Source of the DNA: Bacillota bacterium
Lineage (GTDB): Bacteria > Bacillota > Clostridia > Tissierellales > Sedimentibacteraceae
DNA: 9,232 bases
Assembly: GCA_023425285.1 (NCBI GenBank)
Contig: JAFACY010000020.1
Location: forward strand, 1 to 9,232
Direction of reading: 5' to 3'
A program made the position numbers and the translations under genes. Positions 6,309 to 9,232 of this stretch are shown piece after piece. Below the pieces are notes generated by a model that saw only the letters and a program-made list of their open reading frames with translations, searched no databases and had not been told where the DNA came from. The first letter of the stretch is position 1; the number at the start of each line of letters is the position of its first letter.

Positions 6309-7367
6309 CTAACCGATCGATGACATTATGTTCATTAAAGGAAGCATGACAGATATAAGTATAAAACCGATAACTATACAAAGAGTTCCGACCAATGCCG
6401 GCTCAATCAGTGAAACAGCATTGCTTATTGAACGATCCGCTTCATTTTCGTATATGTTGGTCAATTTTCTCATAACGACGTCCATTTCTCCCGTACGTTG
6501 TCCCATGTTAAGCATTTGTATGTGCATGCTTGAAAATAAAGATAATTCAGAAACAGAATCAATAAAGCTTTCTCCCTTGCTCATTGATGCACTGCATGAC
6601 CGGATATTCTGCTTCAGAATAGGGTCATCTACAACCTCCAGCAGCATATCCATGGATTTATCAATATTCATGCCGCTTGACAGCAGCAGGGATAAGGAAG
6701 AGGACAACCTGTAAGCTGTTATTTTCTTCATTATGGATTTCGTAAAAACAAAATTGTTTAAAAATTTTCTGATGGCTGATTTACCGCTTTCAGTCTTGTT
6801 CATTATATACACAAAGGCAATCAGTAATATAATCACTATAACCAATATTAATGTAAATCTGCCTATAAAAACGCCTGTGGAAAAGGACATTAAAAACGAA
6901 TTTTGTCCCATGGATTCTCCACCCAGCTCATTTATCATATTTTCAAATATAGGAAATATTTTTGTAACCAATAATGCAATTACAAAAGACATCATGGCAA
7001 ATAAAAGTGTAGGATAAAATATAGAGCTCTTAATTTTACTCTTTAAAAAATCCTCTCTCTCATAATAATCAGACAAGGCGCTCATTACATCATCCAGCCT
7101 GCCTGTAACACTTCCTATCTGGCTCATGTTCACTATATATGAGGGGAACAACTTTGTATTATCCATCGCTTTGTAAAGAGGCATCTTTTCAGACAAATTG
7201 TCTTTCAAAAGCTTCAGAACATTTTTTATATTTCCGTCATCCATGTCGTTGTACATCCATTCAATTCCGTCGGCTATGAGCATTCCCGATTTCAGGACCA
7301 TAGCAATCTGAGAACAGAAATATGACAATTCTGAAGAGGACAGCATTTTAATAGTGGTATTTTCCAT
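6309..7367 (-). CDS. pilC: Type IV pilus/type II secretion platform protein PilC/GspF
   Basis: A 352-aa inner-membrane platform protein that couples the cytoplasmic ATPase to filament assembly. It has two copies of the GspF domain (about 13-137 and 216-340). Each carries the family pattern: QIGSVTGRLDDVM (83-95) and NMGQRTGEMDVVM (287-299). Three membrane helices are seen at about 117-138, 168-189 and 322-346, as in PilC. Length is slightly short for PilC but normal for Gram-positive members. The start ATG has AGGTGA seven bases upstream. It is the first gene of the minus-strand operon, transcribed from a promoter near 7448-7476, and faces the divergent GntR gene. No pilB precedes it. Confidence 0.93.
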   Translation of the reverse strand: MENTTIKMLSSSELSYFCSQIAMVLKSGMLIADGIEWMYNDMDDGNIKNVLKLLKDNLSEKMPLYKAMDNTKLFPSYIVNMSQIGSVTGRLDDVMSALSDYYEREDFLKSKIKSSIFYPTLLFAMMSFVIALLVTKIFPIFENMINELGGESMGQNSFLMSFSTGVFIGRFTLILVIVIILLIAFVYIMNKTESGKSAIRKFLNNFVFTKSIMKKITAYRLSSSLSLLLSSGMNIDKSMDMLLEVVDDPILKQNIRSCSASMSKGESFIDSVSELSLFSSMHIQMLNMGQRTGEMDVVMRKLTNIYENEADRSISNAVSLIEPALVGTLCIVIGFILISVMLPLMNIMSSIG

Positions 7368-7447
7368 TAATTTTCACCTGCTTACATTATACTTTCTCGC
7401 TTTTTATATCGGCTTTTTTTAAAAATTATTAAGCATCTACATGGGCA

Positions 7448-7476
7448 ATTATATTATATGGGCTTTTAAAACTCAA
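7448..7476 (-). promoter_or_regulatory. Promoter of the pilus-like operon
   Basis: Read on the minus strand: TTGAGT (7476-7471), a 17-bp spacer, TATAAT (7453-7448). The transcript would start near 7441, leaving a leader of about 74 nt before pilC. That leader contains no recognisable riboswitch. A second TATAAT (7391-7386) lies closer to the gene but has no -35 box. Confidence 0.6.
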
Positions 7477-7550
7477 CATTATTGTACATGATTTTACATA
7501 TTTCGTAAAGTATGGCAGCTATTTTGAGGGGTATAAGCACGACTTAAAAG

Positions 7551-7595
7551 TGTTGACAATTTGCATTTATGTCACTATAATAAAAAGTGTCAACA
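7551..7595. promoter_or_regulatory. Operator-like inverted repeats around the gntR promoter
   Basis: TGTTGACA (7551-7558) and its exact inverse TGTCAACA (7588-7595) flank the promoter, one over the -35 box and one just past the -10. Each is itself a TGTNNACA palindrome, the GT-NN-AC form often bound by FCD-type GntR proteins. This suggests autoregulation, but no binding site is proven. Part of the first copy is simply the -35 hexamer. Confidence 0.4.
7553..7581 (+). promoter_or_regulatory. Full-consensus promoter of the GntR gene
   Basis: TTGACA (7553-7558), a 17-bp spacer and TATAAT (7576-7581) form an exact sigma-A consensus. The start would be near 7588, giving a leader of about 56 nt. 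Such a strong promoter on a regulator gene usually implies repression. Confidence 0.9.
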
Positions 7596-7643
7596 ATCTA
7601 CAATTCGGTTGTAAGTTACACAAAAATTAAAAGGAGTATAAAG

Positions 7644-8327
7644 ATGAGTGCTGTTTTTTCTTATAAAACGCTAAGAGAACAAGTCGTAATAATTTTAAGA
7701 AAACGTATTCTGACCGGTGAAATTAAACCCGGAGAAAAAATTAAAGAGCTTGAAATCTCAAAAGAGCTTAATATAAGCAGAGGACCTGTCCGGGAAGCCC
7801 TGAGGCAGATTGAACAAGAAGGCTTGATTTCATATTCTCCCAATAAAGGATGCACGGTGAAAACAATTTCACCCAGCGAAATGTCGGAGATATATTTAAT
7901 AAGATCAACTCTTGAGGTATTGGCAGTAAAAATTTACTCAGGCAATATGAGGGAATCAACAATCAAAAAATTAGAACAACTTGCTGATGAAATCGGAGAA
8001 ATGTCAAAAAGAAATGATTTATATGGAATTGTTGAAAATGATGAAAATTTTCATTCCACTATAGTCGAGGAAGCGGAAATAAAGACGCTGTATGATACAT
8101 GGAAAAGCTTTGAGGGCGGAAATGCAGCAGCTTATTATACGATGCGCAGCTCAATACCGAAAGCTATAAGAGCTAATCATTATATGATTATCGATGCCTT
8201 TAAAGAAAGAGATTTAAATAAGATTTGTCAGGTAATACAGGATCATTACATGGTTGTTCCGGAGTATTTGTATAAGAGCAAGAATATGGATCCGGATAAA
8301 ATATTAAAGAGCTACTTTACTCATTAA
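7644..8327 (+). CDS. GntR family regulator, FadR/FCD subfamily
   Basis: A 227-aa transcription regulator. Residues 8-74 are the GntR winged helix-turn-helix, with recognition region ISRGPVREALRQIEQEGLI (44-62). The C-terminal all-helical FCD effector domain (about 78-210) has the usual metal-ligand set Asp133, His137, His179 and His201. Effectors of this subfamily are mostly small organic or sugar acids. The real effector here is unknown. The ATG at 7644 has AAGGAG (7631-7636) at the ideal 7-nt spacing. An in-frame GTG at 7587 lies at or before the predicted transcription start and is rejected. It is divergent from the pilus-like operon and upstream of an rRNA operon, so it could control itself and perhaps the operon. 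There is no catabolic gene beside it to suggest a pathway. Confidence 0.93.
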   Translation: MSAVFSYKTLREQVVIILRKRILTGEIKPGEKIKELEISKELNISRGPVREALRQIEQEGLISYSPNKGCTVKTISPSEMSEIYLIRSTLEVLAVKIYSGNMRESTIKKLEQLADEIGEMSKRNDLYGIVENDENFHSTIVEEAEIKTLYDTWKSFEGGNAAAYYTMRSSIPKAIRANHYMIIDAFKERDLNKICQVIQDHYMVVPEYLYKSKNMDPDKILKSYFTH

Positions 8328-8377
8328 ATACTTAGCATAAAAGGCTGAAAAGTATTTAATAAATTAAAGTAGTTTTT
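8312..8377 (+). terminator. Terminator overlapping the end of the GntR gene
   Basis: The outer stem CTACTTTA (8312-8319) pairs with TAAAGTAG (8365-8372). The inner 11-bp stem ATTAAATACTT (8323-8333) pairs with AAGTATTTAAT (8350-8360). Five T (8373-8377) follow. The left arms lie within the last codons and stop codon of the GntR gene. The stem is AT-rich, so its strength is uncertain. Confidence 0.65.
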
Positions 8378-8475
8378 CGGTTAAAAATCAAAAGGCTTAT
8401 ATCAGTGGTATATTTATATAGTGTCAACATTTCGCAAAATGCATAAAATGGAAATTAAAAATTGCCAATAAGGGA

Positions 8476-8504
8476 TTGACAAAGATAATTAAGTAAGCTA
8501 AAAT
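8476..8504 (+). promoter_or_regulatory. rRNA promoter P1
   Basis: TTGACA (8476-8481), a 17-bp spacer, TAAAAT (8499-8504). An A-rich stretch lies upstream. The predicted start is near 8511, just before a short hairpin TTTCA/TGAAA (8514-8530). Confidence 0.75.
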
Positions 8505-8559
8505 GATAAAGCATTTCAGTTCAGTTGAAAATTGACGAAAAAAATGTGTAAAAACATAG

Positions 8560-8588
8560 TTGACAATAGCATATAGTTGTGTTAAACT
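8560..8588 (+). promoter_or_regulatory. rRNA promoter P2
   Basis: TTGACA (8560-8565), a 17-bp spacer, TAAACT (8583-8588). A-tracts upstream resemble an UP element. The predicted start near 8595 coincides with the hairpin GCTGTC/GACAGC (8595-8612). Confidence 0.82.
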
Positions 8589-8633
8589 AACAAAGCTGTC
8601 AGATTAGACAGCAAAAAGTAAGACAAAAAATAC

Positions 8634-8662
8634 TTGACATCACATGTCTCGTATGATAAGAT
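8634..8662 (+). promoter_or_regulatory. rRNA promoter P3
   Basis: TTGACA (8634-8639), a 17-bp spacer, TAAGAT (8657-8662). An A-rich stretch lies upstream. The predicted start near 8669 is next to the hairpin CTAACC/GGTTAG (8670-8687). Confidence 0.82.
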
Positions 8663-8717
8663 TTTATTCCTAACCGATAGGGGTTAGAAATAAAAATAAA
8701 AAAGTAAAAATTGGCAG

Positions 8718-8746
8718 TTGACAACATCGAGAAGATGTGATAATCT
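8718..8746 (+). promoter_or_regulatory. rRNA promoter P4
   Basis: TTGACA (8718-8723), a 17-bp spacer, TAATCT (8741-8746). Long A-tracts at 8688-8710 resemble an UP element. The predicted start near 8753 opens the hairpin GCTGT/ACAGC (8753-8776). Confidence 0.82.
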
Positions 8747-8811
8747 GTTCAAGCTGTCCTCGAGAGACGGAACAGCGGAAACCGAACATAGACAATAAAA
8801 CAGCATAAGAA

Positions 8812-8826
8812 ACCTTTGAGAGTTCT
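8812..8826 (+). promoter_or_regulatory. Possible boxA-like antitermination site
   Basis: ACCTTTGAGAGTTCT resembles the CTTTGAAAACT form of boxA found ahead of rRNA genes in Gram-positive bacteria, where Nus factors assemble. The match is partial, with G replacing A in the middle. The position in the leader is right. Confidence 0.4.
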
Positions 8827-8895
8827 AATTGAAAAAAAGAACAAACAAAACAAAAAGTAAAAAAAGCTAAGCGAAAGCTTGGGCTAAGGAAAATA

Positions 8896-9232
<337 letters not shown>

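Larger units (their letters stand above)
8511..8895 (+). other. rRNA operon leader with start-site hairpins
   Basis: This is the non-coding leader between promoter P1 and the 16S gene; no protein gene is visible on either strand. Short stem-loops lie at 8514-8530, 8595-8612, 8670-8687 and 8753-8776, each at the predicted start of one of the four promoters. Further on, GTTCT/AGAAC (8822-8826 with 8838-8842) and a GAAA-capped stem (8866-8884) form just before the 16S gene. These probably serve folding and processing of the precursor. A 3' partner for a processing stem lies outside the window. Confidence 0.7.

Noticed and set aside
6328..7017. Two open frames on the plus strand (128 and 94 codons) opposite pilC
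   Set aside because: They are antisense to a clear PilC gene with both GspF domains, and have no ribosome binding sites or family features.
7386..7391. Second TATAAT on the minus strand ahead of pilC
   Set aside because: The -35 position (AGCCGA) does not match. The upstream TTGAGT-N17-TATAAT is the better promoter.
8422..8429. Third TGTCAACA copy as a binding site or as a minus-strand -35 box
   Set aside because: A single copy without an inverted partner. On the minus strand the matching -10 (TGATAT) is poor and no gene follows. It is mentioned only as support for the operator idea.
8532..8560. Fifth rRNA promoter (TTGACG, 17-bp spacer, CATAGT)
   Set aside because: The -10 is a weak match and overlaps the -35 box of P2, so it is likely chance in an AT-rich leader.

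Overview
The window looks like a low-GC Gram-positive chromosome of class Clostridia. The reasons are AT-rich DNA, strong purine-rich ribosome binding sites, near-consensus TTGACA/TATAAT promoters with 17-bp spacers, a clostridial-type 16S rRNA start, a tRNA without encoded CCA, and a c-di-GMP riboswitch. The genus cannot be fixed from the sequence alone.

Layout. 1-100: 3' part of a tRNA-Leu(UAG) and its terminator. 136-1647: a membrane diguanylate cyclase (7TM-PAS-GGDEF) that would make c-di-GMP. 1719-2225: a GNAT acetyltransferase whose ribosome binding site lies in a leader hairpin. 2244-3307: a promoter, a c-di-GMP-I (GEMM-I) riboswitch with its own terminator, and a secreted transglutaminase-like protein. 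3311-3448: a bidirectional terminator and two palindromes, one resembling a dispersed repeat, between convergent genes. 3454-7367 (minus strand): a tight six-gene operon related to type IV pilus/type II secretion machinery (pilC, four small membrane proteins of pilin-like layout, pilT), with no extension ATPase and no prepilin peptidase in view. 7448-7595: divergent promoters with operator-like repeats. 7644-8327: an FCD-family GntR regulator whose terminator starts inside the gene. 8328-8895: an rRNA leader with four tandem promoters, each followed by a hairpin. 8896-9232: the start of a 16S rRNA gene with about 145 nt of extra sequence in variable region V1.

How it fits together. The left half makes c-di-GMP (cyclase) and senses it (riboswitch). 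The sensed output is a secreted protein with an intact Cys-His-Asp triad, probably acting at the cell surface. The terminator arm repeats seven bases of the aptamer core, so the switch most simply reads as OFF when ligand is bound. The neighbouring pilus-like operon is a plausible further surface output, but it has no riboswitch of its own.

The most notable signals are the V1 expansion closed by a 20-bp helix (resembling an rRNA intervening sequence), the pilus-like operon with only a PilT-type ATPase and degenerate prepilin signals, and the legible riboswitch mechanism.
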